The notes beneath the pieces were generated by a model, which was not told where the DNA came from, did no database searches, and saw only the letters and a list, made by a program, of their open reading frames with translations. A stretch of DNA of 24,380 bases from positions 84,263-108,642 of the forward strand of contig DFMR01000074.1 of assembly GCA_002376325.1 (NCBI GenBank). The letters are read 5' to 3'. The stretch comes from Proteobacteria bacterium UBA3588 (GTDB lineage Bacteria > Pseudomonadota > Gammaproteobacteria > Thiohalomonadales > Thiohalomonadaceae). Position numbers and translations under genes: made by a program. Positions 1-6,930 of this stretch are shown piece after piece. Position 1 is the first letter of the stretch; the number at the start of each line of letters is the position of its first letter.

Positions 1-1208
1 CCGCCCCATCGGTTGCGGTACAGACCGAGACGACGGTTCGCGTCGATACCAAGCGCTTGGACGACATCATGAACATGGTGGGCGAGCTGGTACTGGTACG
101 CAACCGCATCGCCACGCTGGCCAACGGCGGCGACGCCAACCAGGGCCGTGAAGAGATGGTCAAGGCAGTGGCCAATCTCGATGTGGTGACGGGCGATTTG
201 CAGGCGTCGGTCATGAAGACGCGGATGCAGCCGATAAAGAAGGTGTTCGGCCGTTTCCCGCGCGTGGTGCGTGACCTGGCGCGCAACCTCAAGAAAGAGG
301 TCAACCTGGTGATGCAGGGCGAGGATACCGATCTGGATAAGAATCTGGTCGAGGCCCTGGCCGATCCGATGGTGCATCTGGTCCGCAATGCGGTCGACCA
401 TGGTATCGAAATGCCCGATGTGCGCGAACAGGCGGGCAAGCCGCGCCAAGGCACCTTGATGATGGCCGCAGAGCAGGAGGGCGATCATATACTGCTGGTG
501 ATCAGCGATGACGGTGCCGGCATGGATCCCGATGTGCTGCGGCGCAAAGCGGTGGAAAAGGGAATGATGGATGCCGATGCCGCCTCGCGGCTCGATGACA
601 AGGAGGCGTTCAACCTGATCTTTGCCGCCGGTTTTTCCACCAAGACCGAGATTTCAGACGTTTCGGGCCGCGGTGTCGGTATGGACGTGGTCAAGACGCG
701 CATCGCCCAGCTTAACGGCAGCATCGATATTCATTCGGAGCCGGGCAAGGGCACGCGCCTCTCCATTAAGGTGCCGTTGACGCTGGCTATCATGCCGACG
801 CTGATGATCAAGTTACGCAGCCAGGCCTTTGCACTGCCCTTGGTGAGCGTGAGCGAGATATTTCATCTGGACCTGACCAAGACCAATGTGGTCGACGGAC
901 AGATGGTGGTGATGGTCCGCGGCAAGGCATTGCCGCTTTATTACCTGACCCGTTGGCTGGTCAACGGTTATCGCGCCGAGTCATTGCCGCGCGAAGGGCA
1001 TGTGGTGGTGGTGCATGTGGGGACCCAGCAGGTAGGCTTTGTCGTTGACTTCCTGATCGGACAGGAAGAGGTGGTGATCAAGCCGTTGGGCAGCATGCTG
1101 CACGGTACCCAGGGGCTGGCCGGAGCCACTATCACCGGCGACGGCAAGATCGCGCTGATTCTGGATGTGCCGGGTCTGATGAAGGCCTATGGGCGTCGTC
1201 AGGCTTGA
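1..1208 (+). CDS. cheA: Chemotaxis histidine kinase CheA, C-terminal part (5' truncated by window edge)
   Basis: CheA autophosphorylates in response to receptor arrays and passes phosphate to CheY and CheB. The open frame runs in from the left edge (first whole codon at base 3), so the HPt (P1) and P2 domains are outside the window; the TTG at 57 and the ATG at 69 are internal. Visible in order: P3 dimerisation helices (VGELVLVRNR), the P4 ATPase with N box HLVRNAVDHGIE (bases about 375-410), G1 box DDGAGMD, F box FNLIFAAGFSTK and G2 box SGRGVGMDVV, then a CheW-like P5 domain to the stop. All nucleotide-binding boxes are intact, so this is an active-type kinase. It heads the operon continuing into cheB 46 bases downstream. 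The family assignment is secure. Confidence 0.97.
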   Translation, partial: APSVAVQTETTVRVDTKRLDDIMNMVGELVLVRNRIATLANGGDANQGREEMVKAVANLDVVTGDLQASVMKTRMQPIKKVFGRFPRVVRDLARNLKKEVNLVMQGEDTDLDKNLVEALADPMVHLVRNAVDHGIEMPDVREQAGKPRQGTLMMAAEQEGDHILLVISDDGAGMDPDVLRRKAVEKGMMDADAASRLDDKEAFNLIFAAGFSTKTEISDVSGRGVGMDVVKTRIAQLNGSIDIHSEPGKGTRLSIKVPLTLAIMPTLMIKLRSQAFALPLVSVSEIFHLDLTKTNVVDGQMVVMVRGKALPLYYLTRWLVNGYRAESLPREGHVVVVHVGTQQVGFVVDFLIGQEEVVIKPLGSMLHGTQGLAGATITGDGKIALILDVPGLMKAYGRRQA

Positions 1209-1254
1209 GTGTGATACCCGTCGTTGCTGACGAACAACACGAGGAGAGTAACGG

Positions 1255-2325
1255 ATGCCCGTAAGGGTTCTTGTGGTAGATGATTCGGGATTTTTCCGCC
1301 GTCGTTTGACCGAGATGCTTAATGCCGACACCCGTCTGGAGGTGGTCGGCACGGCGGCAAACGGTGCCGAAGCCGTGGAACAGGTGGCGAAGCTGCGACC
1401 CGATGTCATCACCATGGATATTGAGATGCCGGTGATGGACGGGATATCCGCCGTGCGACGAATCATGGCGACATCGCCCACACCGACCCTGATGTTTTCC
1501 TCTCTGACCACCGACGGCGCCAAGGCGACGCTGGATGCCTTGGATGCGGGCGCCGTCGATTATCTGCCGAAGAAATTCGAAGATATCTCGCGTGATGCAG
1601 ACGAGGCCAAGAGACAACTGTGTGAACGGGTCTATTCGGTTGGCGCCAAACGAGGCATTCGCCTGCAGCGGACCGTGCCCACGCCACTGCATCCGCAACG
1701 AACAGGGATGGCGCCGGCGGCACCGCGGCCCGCGCCGATGCCCGCCGCCCGGCGCGGTCACTATAAGCTGGTTGCGATCGGCACCTCCACCGGCGGCCCG
1801 GTGGCGCTGCAGCAGGTATTGACCAAGCTGCCCGGCAATTTCCCTTTGCCGCTGCTGCTGATCCAGCACATGCCCGGCAGCTTTACCCCGGCATTCGCGC
1901 AGCGTCTGGATCAACAGTGTGCGATTACGGTGAAAGAGGCGCAGGACGGCGATGAGCTCAAGCCGGCGACGGCGCTGCTGGCGCCCGGCGGCAAGCAGAT
2001 GCTGCTGGAGCACCGCGGCGGCCGTGTGGTGGTGCGTATCGGCGAGAGTGAACCTGGACAAAACTACAAGCCGTCGGTCGACGTCACCTTCACCTCGGTG
2101 GCGAAGCTGTTTGCCGGACAGACCCTGGCGGTGGTATTGACCGGGATGGGGGCCGACGGCCGTGAAGGCGCGCGCCTGCTTAAACAGGGTGGATCATCCG
2201 TCTGGGCGCAGGACGAGGCCAGTTGCGTCGTCTACGGCATGCCGGCTGCGATCGTGGATGCCGGTCTTGCCGATGCCGTGTTGCCGTTGTCCGATATAGG
2301 AGCGGCGATCAGCCAGAGAGTGTGA
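1255..2325 (+). CDS. cheB: Chemotaxis protein-glutamate methylesterase/glutaminase CheB
   Basis: CheB demethylates and deamidates receptor glutamates after phosphorylation by CheA, giving adaptation. The 356-residue protein has an N-terminal receiver domain with acidic pair D9/D10, phospho-acceptor D55 in MDIEMPVMDG and K106. A Pro/Ala-rich linker (about 140-167) follows, then the methylesterase domain with catalytic triad S178 (IGTSTGG), H205 (QHMPGSF) and D301 (TGMGADG). The start is fixed by a strong GAGGAG site about 8 bases upstream. The stop is one base before motC, indicating tight co-transcription. Length and motifs are normal for the family. Confidence 0.97.
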   Translation: MPVRVLVVDDSGFFRRRLTEMLNADTRLEVVGTAANGAEAVEQVAKLRPDVITMDIEMPVMDGISAVRRIMATSPTPTLMFSSLTTDGAKATLDALDAGAVDYLPKKFEDISRDADEAKRQLCERVYSVGAKRGIRLQRTVPTPLHPQRTGMAPAAPRPAPMPAARRGHYKLVAIGTSTGGPVALQQVLTKLPGNFPLPLLLIQHMPGSFTPAFAQRLDQQCAITVKEAQDGDELKPATALLAPGGKQMLLEHRGGRVVVRIGESEPGQNYKPSVDVTFTSVAKLFAGQTLAVVLTGMGADGREGARLLKQGGSSVWAQDEASCVVYGMPAAIVDAGLADAVLPLSDIGAAISQRV

Positions 2326-2326
2326 C

Positions 2327-3067
2327 ATGGATATACTCAGCCTCATCGGCCTGATCTTCGGCGTCGGCGCCTTGCTGTTCGGTCAGCATTTGGAAGGGGG
2401 GCAGGTCGCATCGCTGCTGAACGGTCCGGCCGCCGTCATCGTGCTTGGCGGCAGCATGGGCGCGATCATGTTACAGGCGCCGGTGCCGACGTTTATCCGG
2501 GCCTTGAACATGCTGATCTGGATCCTTCGGCCGCCGCTATTGGCGGGTGACGAGGCAATCGAGAAGCTGGTCAGTTGGAGCAATATCGCGCGCAAGGAGG
2601 GACTGCTCGGATTGGAGGCCGTTTCCGAAACCGAACCCGATGCGTTCGCCCGCAAGGGACTGCAACTGCTGGTGGACGGCTCCGAGCCGGAAGTGATGCG
2701 CAACATTCTCGAGGTGGAGGTGGACGCGAAGGAGCATCACGACATGCAGTCGGCACGGATGTTCGAAAGCATGGGCGGCTACACCCCGACCATCGGCATC
2801 ATCGGTGCCGTAATGGGGCTGATTCAGGTGATGAACAACCTGGCGGATCCGAGCAATCTGGGTCACGGCATCGCGGTGGCCTTCGTGGCGACGATCTACG
2901 GTGTCGGCGCGGCCAATCTGCTGTTGATACCGATGGCCAACAAGCTCAAGAGTCACGTCATGTCGCAAAGCCAGTTCCGTATGATGATTATCGAAGGTAT
3001 CGTTTCCATCGCTGAGGGCGAGAATCCGCGTAATATCGAAACCAAGCTGCAGGGTTACCTGCACTAG
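2327..3067 (+). CDS. motC: Flagellar motor stator protein, MotA family (MotC type)
   Basis: This is the ion-channel subunit of a flagellar stator. The 246-residue protein shows four hydrophobic spans (about 3-20, 28-50, 150-171, 181-203) with a large cytoplasmic loop between the second and third. The loop carries RKEGLLGLE (89-97), which matches the FliG-contacting charged region of MotA. P154 in TPTIGIIG corresponds to the conserved channel proline of the family. It starts one base after cheB and is followed by motD, the same order as the second stator set motC-motD beside cheB in pseudomonads. The MotC name rests on this context; whether protons or sodium drive it cannot be read from this gene. 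Confidence 0.93.
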   Translation: MDILSLIGLIFGVGALLFGQHLEGGQVASLLNGPAAVIVLGGSMGAIMLQAPVPTFIRALNMLIWILRPPLLAGDEAIEKLVSWSNIARKEGLLGLEAVSETEPDAFARKGLQLLVDGSEPEVMRNILEVEVDAKEHHDMQSARMFESMGGYTPTIGIIGAVMGLIQVMNNLADPSNLGHGIAVAFVATIYGVGAANLLLIPMANKLKSHVMSQSQFRMMIIEGIVSIAEGENPRNIETKLQGYLH

Positions 3068-3089
3068 CGTCCCCATACGAGGAACCGGC

Positions 3090-3947
3090 ATGGCGCGCAA
3101 GAAACGCCACGAGGAGCACGAAAACCTGGAGCGCTGGCTGGTCTCTTATGCCGACTTCATTACCCTGTTGTTCGCCTTTTTCGTCGTAATGTATTCCATT
3201 TCATCGGTCAATGAGGGCAAGTATCGGGTGCTGTCCGATACCATGGTCGCGGCCTTCAATACGCCGCCCAAGGCGATACAGCCGATCCAGACCGGCGAGG
3301 AGGGCGCCAGCGGCACGCCGGCACCCATCATGCCGCATCATGCATCGCCGACCATGCAGCCGGGGGTCATCCAGCAGTTGGCGCAGACCGCGCGCTCCAG
3401 CGACATGGGGCATATCGCCAACCAATTCGAAAGTGCGCTGTCGCCACTGATCAAAAAAGACCTGATCAGCGTCAAGCACAACGATCTGTGGGTCGAAATC
3501 GAGATCAATACCAGTATCCTGTTTGACAGCGGCAGCGCCACTCTGGAGAACGATGCGCTCCCGGTACTGAGGCAGGTGGCGGACGTGCTGAAGAAATATC
3601 CCAATTCGATTCAAGTCGAGGGCTTTACCGACAACGTCCCCATCGATACCGCGATATTCCCCTCCAATTGGGAATTGTCGGCGCATCGGGCCGCCAGCGT
3701 GGTACATCTGTTCATGGATCAGGGCGTGCAGCCCGACCGTATGGCGGCGATTGGCTACGGCCAGTACCGGCCCATTGCAGACAATGCAACACCGGCAGGT
3801 CGCAGCAAGAATCGTCGCGTGGTGGTGGTGGTTCTCGCTGGAGAAAACGTTCGCCGCGCGATCGATATCGAACATAGTCGTACGCCCTCGCCCACAACCA
3901 CCACACCGAAAGCGCCGGTACCGGCGCCGCCGGCCGGCAAAGGTTAG
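3090..3947 (+). CDS. motD: Flagellar motor stator protein, MotB family (MotD type), OmpA peptidoglycan-binding domain
   Basis: Partner of MotC that anchors the stator to peptidoglycan. The 285-residue protein begins with a basic cytoplasmic stretch. A single membrane helix (about 18-40) follows, with the essential ion-binding aspartate D22 in SYADFITLLF, then a variable Pro-rich periplasmic linker (about 70-110). The OmpA/MotB domain (about 135-250) contains VEGFTDN, NWELSAHRA and SKNRRVVVVV, the peptidoglycan-binding signature. A Pro/Thr-rich tail ends the protein. The ribosome site is GAGGAA about 6 bases before the ATG. The stop lies three bases before parC. Assignment as MotD rather than MotB follows from the chemotaxis operon context. 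Confidence 0.93.
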   Translation: MARKKRHEEHENLERWLVSYADFITLLFAFFVVMYSISSVNEGKYRVLSDTMVAAFNTPPKAIQPIQTGEEGASGTPAPIMPHHASPTMQPGVIQQLAQTARSSDMGHIANQFESALSPLIKKDLISVKHNDLWVEIEINTSILFDSGSATLENDALPVLRQVADVLKKYPNSIQVEGFTDNVPIDTAIFPSNWELSAHRAASVVHLFMDQGVQPDRMAAIGYGQYRPIADNATPAGRSKNRRVVVVVLAGENVRRAIDIEHSRTPSPTTTTPKAPVPAPPAGKG

Positions 3948-3950
3948 CCC

Positions 3951-4745
3951 ATGAAAGTCTGGTCGGTAGCCAATCAAAAAGGCGGTGTGGGCAAGACCAC
4001 GACGGCGGTGACGCTTGCCGGCCTGCTGGCGGCGCGCGGGCACACAACCTTGATGGTGGATCTCGATCCGCACGGTTCGCTGACCAGCTATTTCGGCTAT
4101 GACCCGGACACCATCGAACATAGCGTCTATTCGCTGTTCCTCGACGCCTCGCCCGAACGCCCCGCAGTGATGGATATCGTGCGCGACACCCGTTTTGAAC
4201 GTCTCGCGCTGTTGCCTGCCTCCACCGCACTGGCGACCCTCGATCGCCAATTGGGCGCGAAGGAGGGCATGGGGCTGGTGCTCGGCCGCGCGCTGGTGCA
4301 GCTGGCAGCGCGGTTTGATTACGTCTTGATCGACTGCCCACCGGTACTCGGGGTCTTGATGATCAACGCCTTGGCCGCGAGCAGCCACTTGCTGATCCCG
4401 GTGCAGACCGAGTTCCTGGCGTTAAAGGGGCTGGAACGGATGATGCGCACCCTGACGATGGTGACCAAGGCACGTAAACGGCCGCTCAATTACCTCATCG
4501 TGCCGACCATGTTCGATCGGCGCACCCGTGCCTCGTTGGATAGCCTGCAGAGCTTACGTCAGCATTATCCAGGCGAATTGTGGAAATCGGTCATCCCCGT
4601 GGATACCCAGTTCCGCGAAGCGAGTCGCGAGGGGATGCCGTTGTCCCTGCTCAACGAGCACGCGCGCGGCGTTATCGCCTACACCGCGCTGTTGAATAGC
4701 CTGTTGTCGCCGGAGAGCGGCGCTCAGATGCAAGGAGCGATGTGA
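3951..4745 (+). CDS. parC: ParA-family ATPase ParC (chemotaxis array positioning)
   Basis: The 264-residue ParA/MinD-type ATPase has a deviant Walker A (KGGVGKTTT, residues 10-18), a second conserved aspartate in MVDLDPHGS and a Walker B-like YVLIDCPP. In Vibrio and Pseudomonas, a ParA homologue in this operon slot (ParC) places chemotaxis arrays at the flagellated pole. That role is inferred here from its position between motD and a CheW-like gene, not from a unique motif. It is not a plasmid or chromosome partition ParA by context: no parB or parS-like repeat lies nearby. Its last bases overlap the possible GTG start of the next gene (GTGA), so translation is probably coupled. Confidence 0.88.
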   Translation: MKVWSVANQKGGVGKTTTAVTLAGLLAARGHTTLMVDLDPHGSLTSYFGYDPDTIEHSVYSLFLDASPERPAVMDIVRDTRFERLALLPASTALATLDRQLGAKEGMGLVLGRALVQLAARFDYVLIDCPPVLGVLMINALAASSHLLIPVQTEFLALKGLERMMRTLTMVTKARKRPLNYLIVPTMFDRRTRASLDSLQSLRQHYPGELWKSVIPVDTQFREASREGMPLSLLNEHARGVIAYTALLNSLLSPESGAQMQGAM

Positions 4746-4747
4746 CC

Positions 4748-5407
4748 ATGGAGCAGCGTCAGCGCCGTACCGTGGTGGCAGAAAAGGACGCACTGAGCGT
4801 CTATTTCGAGGCGCTGCTGCGCGAAGCCCCTGCGGAATTGGAGCAGCCCGACATAATCGAGGCGCCGTCCGTCGCTATCGCGGCGGCACCGGTACCGGTA
4901 GCGGAGGCAACGCCCGAAGAGGGGCCGCCGGAATGGGGCCGGGAGACGTTTCAGGCGCTATTGTTCAAAGTGGGCGGTTTGCTGTTGGCGGTACCGCTGA
5001 TTGAATTGGCCGGTGTGCAGGAGTGGCACGCCGAAAAGGTCACTCCTCTTCCTGGTCACATGCCCTGGTATTTGGGGTTGATGGTCTACCGGGACCGCAA
5101 CGTGCCGGTGGTCGATACCGCGCAGTTGGTGATGCCGGAAGATAAGCAGGCAAATTTGCAACCGTGGCAGGACCGTTTGCATCACGTCGTCTTTATCGGC
5201 GACGGCGCCTGGGGACTCGCCTGCGACGAATTGGCGCAGGTGGTTACGCTGCGCAGCGATGAGGTACGCTGGCGTACCAGCCGTACCAAGCGCCGCTGGT
5301 TGGCCGGGACGGTCATCGCGCACATGTGCGCCTTGCTGGATCCGCCGGTGTTCGCCGATGTTCTGGCAACCGGGTTGGAGGATGTGCCGGAGGCGGATGG
5401 AGCGTAG
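4748..5407 (+). CDS. parP: CheW-like protein ParP (array integration partner of ParC)
   Basis: The 219-residue protein has an N-terminal helix (ALSVYFEALLRE), an Ala/Pro/Glu-rich linker (about 30-70) and a C-terminal CheW-like domain (about 75-205) ending in RRWLAGTVIAHMCALLD. This linker-plus-CheW layout beside a ParA homologue is that of Vibrio ParP, which ties ParC to chemotaxis arrays; function is inferred from architecture and context. Two starts are possible: GTG at 4742, overlapping the parC stop, or ATG at 4748. AAGGAG at 4732-4737 is 10 bases from the ATG but only 4 from the GTG, so the ATG is preferred, though the GTG cannot be excluded. Confidence 0.82.
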   Translation: MEQRQRRTVVAEKDALSVYFEALLREAPAELEQPDIIEAPSVAIAAAPVPVAEATPEEGPPEWGRETFQALLFKVGGLLLAVPLIELAGVQEWHAEKVTPLPGHMPWYLGLMVYRDRNVPVVDTAQLVMPEDKQANLQPWQDRLHHVVFIGDGAWGLACDELAQVVTLRSDEVRWRTSRTKRRWLAGTVIAHMCALLDPPVFADVLATGLEDVPEADGA

Positions 5408-5472
5408 CGTGGGAATAGCGGCGGATTGTCGGTCGGCCAGTGCATAGGGTGGAAGAGGGAGAGGAAGGCACT

Positions 5473-5955
5473 ATGAGCGAGAAAGAAAACAGCGGCGGCG
5501 ATGAGGTTACCGAATGGGTGACTTTTCGGCTTGATGCCGAGAAATACGGTATCGACGTGATGTCCGTGCGTGAGGTATTGCGTAATACCGAGATCGCGCC
5601 GGTTCCCGGCGCGCCTGATTATGTGCTCGGTATCATCAATCTGCGCGGCAATGTGGTGACGGTCATCGATACCCGCTATCGCTTTGGTCTGCCGTCCAAG
5701 ACGCCTGACGACGCCACCCGTATCGTGATCATCGAAGCGGGTGAGGAGGCGGTTGGCATGACGGTCGACAGTGTGGCGGAAGTGGTCGATCTGCGCGCCT
5801 CGGCCATCGAAATGGCGCCCAACGTGGGTAACGATGCGAGCGCCAAGTTCATCCAGGGCGTCACCAATACGCAGGATGGGTTGCTGATTTTGGTGGACCT
5901 GAAGAAATTGCTCAGCGACAAGGATGATGACGACCTGCTGGAGAGCGCTTCGTAA
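5473..5955 (+). CDS. cheW: Chemotaxis coupling protein CheW
   Basis: CheW links receptors to CheA in the signalling array. The 160-residue protein is a single CheW domain: VTFRLDAEKYGIDVMSVREVL, then PVPGAPDYVLGIINLRGNVVTVIDTR, which is the hallmark segment, and a C-terminal GLLILVDLKKLL. The acidic extreme C-terminus (DKDDDD) is unremarkable. The frame is open upstream to a GTG at 5440, but the ATG at 5473 is preceded by an AGGAAGG-type ribosome site and matches the usual N-terminal length. It follows parP by 65 bases. Confidence 0.95.
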   Translation: MSEKENSGGDEVTEWVTFRLDAEKYGIDVMSVREVLRNTEIAPVPGAPDYVLGIINLRGNVVTVIDTRYRFGLPSKTPDDATRIVIIEAGEEAVGMTVDSVAEVVDLRASAIEMAPNVGNDASAKFIQGVTNTQDGLLILVDLKKLLSDKDDDDLLESAS

Positions 5956-5970
5956 GCCGCGGCGTTCCCT

Positions 5971-6174
5971 ATGGCCGATATCGGACCCATCCCACCCGCC
6001 ACGCCGAACCTGCCGATTCGGCCGCAACAGGTGCCTCCGGATGAGCGCGAGCGCAAACGGCAGCCGCCCCCCAAACAGGACGACGACAAGGATGGAACCG
6101 ACGACTCCGGGGCGCAGGAACCGACACCGGGCGCTGACGACGACGATACACCCCACATAGACGTATTTGTTTAA
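5971..6174 (+). CDS. Small Pro/Asp-rich hypothetical protein between cheW and the DUF2802 gene
   Basis: I do not recognise a named family. The 67-residue product is strongly biased: a Pro-rich first half (GPIPPATPNLPIRP), a charged middle and an acidic second half with Asp runs, ending in HIDVFV. There is no signal peptide, membrane helix or cysteine. It begins 15 bases after cheW, and its stop codon is part of the TAAGGA ribosome site of the next gene, so it sits in the operon without wasted space. It has no strong ribosome site of its own. Low complexity suggests an intrinsically disordered protein. It could be non-coding filler, but its fit between neighbours favours a real gene. Confidence 0.62.
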   Translation: MADIGPIPPATPNLPIRPQQVPPDERERKRQPPPKQDDDKDGTDDSGAQEPTPGADDDDTPHIDVFV

Positions 6175-6186
6175 GGAACGCTACCC

Positions 6187-6585
6187 ATGCAAACCTATTG
6201 GGCCTATCCGCTGCTTGGCACCGTGATTGGCGTGTTGGTCGTGCTGATCATGCTGCTGCGGCGCCAGCTGGCGCGTCAGCAGCAACGGCTGCAAATTGTG
6301 CAGAACGATATGCGCGCGCTGTGCAACGCCGCAGTGGCGGTAGGAGAGCGGGTCAACCGGATCGAGCGTAATCAACGCCAACTGAGCGAGCGGCAGAATG
6401 AGCTGGGGCAACGCCAGGAGCGGCTCGGCAAAGAGGATGCGGAGGAGTATTCCTTTGCCCAAGCCGTGAAGATGGCGCAGAAGGGTGCCTCGGCTGAGGA
6501 GTTGATGGATATCTGCGGCCTTACCCAGGGGGAGGCGGAGTTGGTCGCGATGATGCACCGGCTCGGCGACGGCGACGAGCAATAG
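6187..6585 (+). CDS. DUF2802 membrane-anchored protein
   Basis: The 132-residue protein has an N-terminal membrane helix (about 8-26) followed by RRQLARQQQRLQ and a long Gln/Arg/Glu-rich coiled coil (about 30-90). Its C-terminal segment (about 94-125: YSFAQAVKMAQKGASAEELM, then CGLTQGEAELV) is typical of DUF2802. That segment resembles a short helix-turn-helix-like fold, but no DNA role is known. DUF2802 genes recur at the end of chemotaxis operons after cheW; the function is unknown. The start is supported by TAAGGA about 8 bases upstream. It is the last + strand gene of the operon before the convergent flagellar pair. Confidence 0.85.
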   Translation: MQTYWAYPLLGTVIGVLVVLIMLLRRQLARQQQRLQIVQNDMRALCNAAVAVGERVNRIERNQRQLSERQNELGQRQERLGKEDAEEYSFAQAVKMAQKGASAEELMDICGLTQGEAELVAMMHRLGDGDEQ

Positions 6586-6590
6586 TGCAA

Positions 6591-6630
6591 AAATAGCGCG
6601 TACAGCCTGTGCCGACGCTTTCCGCTATTT
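6591..6630. terminator. Possible weak bidirectional terminator between convergent genes
   Basis: AAATAGCG (6591-6598) and CGCTATTT (6623-6630) are perfect 8-base inverted arms separated by 24 bases, between the convergent DUF2802 and FlhB-like genes. The right arm overlaps the stop codon of the latter. The stem has A/T ends on both sides, as in a bidirectional terminator, but the loop is long and the stem is not GC-rich. Low confidence. Confidence 0.25.
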
Positions 6631-6930
6631 ATCGCCGTTGCGTCCTTCAGGACCCCAACCCTCGGGGAATCTGTCGGTGACCATATAGGCGAACGCGATC
6701 ACCTCGGCGACGGCGAGGTACAGTTCGCGCGGGATCTCATCGTTCAATTCCAGCTGCGCCAGCAATGCCGCCAACTCCCCGTTTTCCTGTAGCGGTACAC
6801 CATGTTCCTTTGCCAGCGCGATAATCTCGTCGGCAACGGAACCGTGGCCCTTGGCGGTGATGCGTGGTGCATTGCTGCCGTCGTAGCGCAGCGCAACCGC
6901 TTTTTTGGCGGGTTTGCGTTTGTCGTTCAT
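6625..6930 (-). CDS. Stand-alone FlhB C-terminal domain protein (FlhX-like, EscU/YscU/HrcU family)
   Basis: The 101-residue protein aligns by eye with the cytoplasmic C-terminal domain of FlhB, the flagellar export switch: AVALRYDGSNAPRITAKG, then HGVPLQENGELAALL and NDEIPRELYLAVAEVIAFAY. The membrane domain of FlhB is absent, and the autocleavage NPTH is not present; the protein begins where the cleaved fragment would begin, with KPAKKAVAL in its place. Such free FlhB-C proteins (FlhX in epsilonproteobacteria) can contribute to export-switch function. Here the ATG overlaps the fliK-like stop (ATGA), so the two are translationally coupled. It is not a broken flhB, since it has its own start and coupling. 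Confidence 0.88.
   Translation of the reverse strand: MNDKRKPAKKAVALRYDGSNAPRITAKGHGSVADEIIALAKEHGVPLQENGELAALLAQLELNDEIPRELYLAVAEVIAFAYMVTDRFPEGWGPEGRNGDK

Noticed and set aside
3201..4388. A 395-codon - strand frame opposite motD and parC
   Set aside because: Antisense to two well-supported genes; rich in His, Arg and Gln, with no motif.
3951..4745. ParA gene as evidence of a plasmid or chromosome partition locus
   Set aside because: No parB or parS-like repeats are adjacent, and the gene lies inside a chemotaxis operon beside a CheW-like partner.
6625..6930. The FlhB-like gene as a pseudogene fragment of flhB
   Set aside because: It has its own ATG coupled to the preceding stop and an intact domain, and a family of free-standing FlhB-C proteins is known; nothing upstream resembles the lost membrane part.
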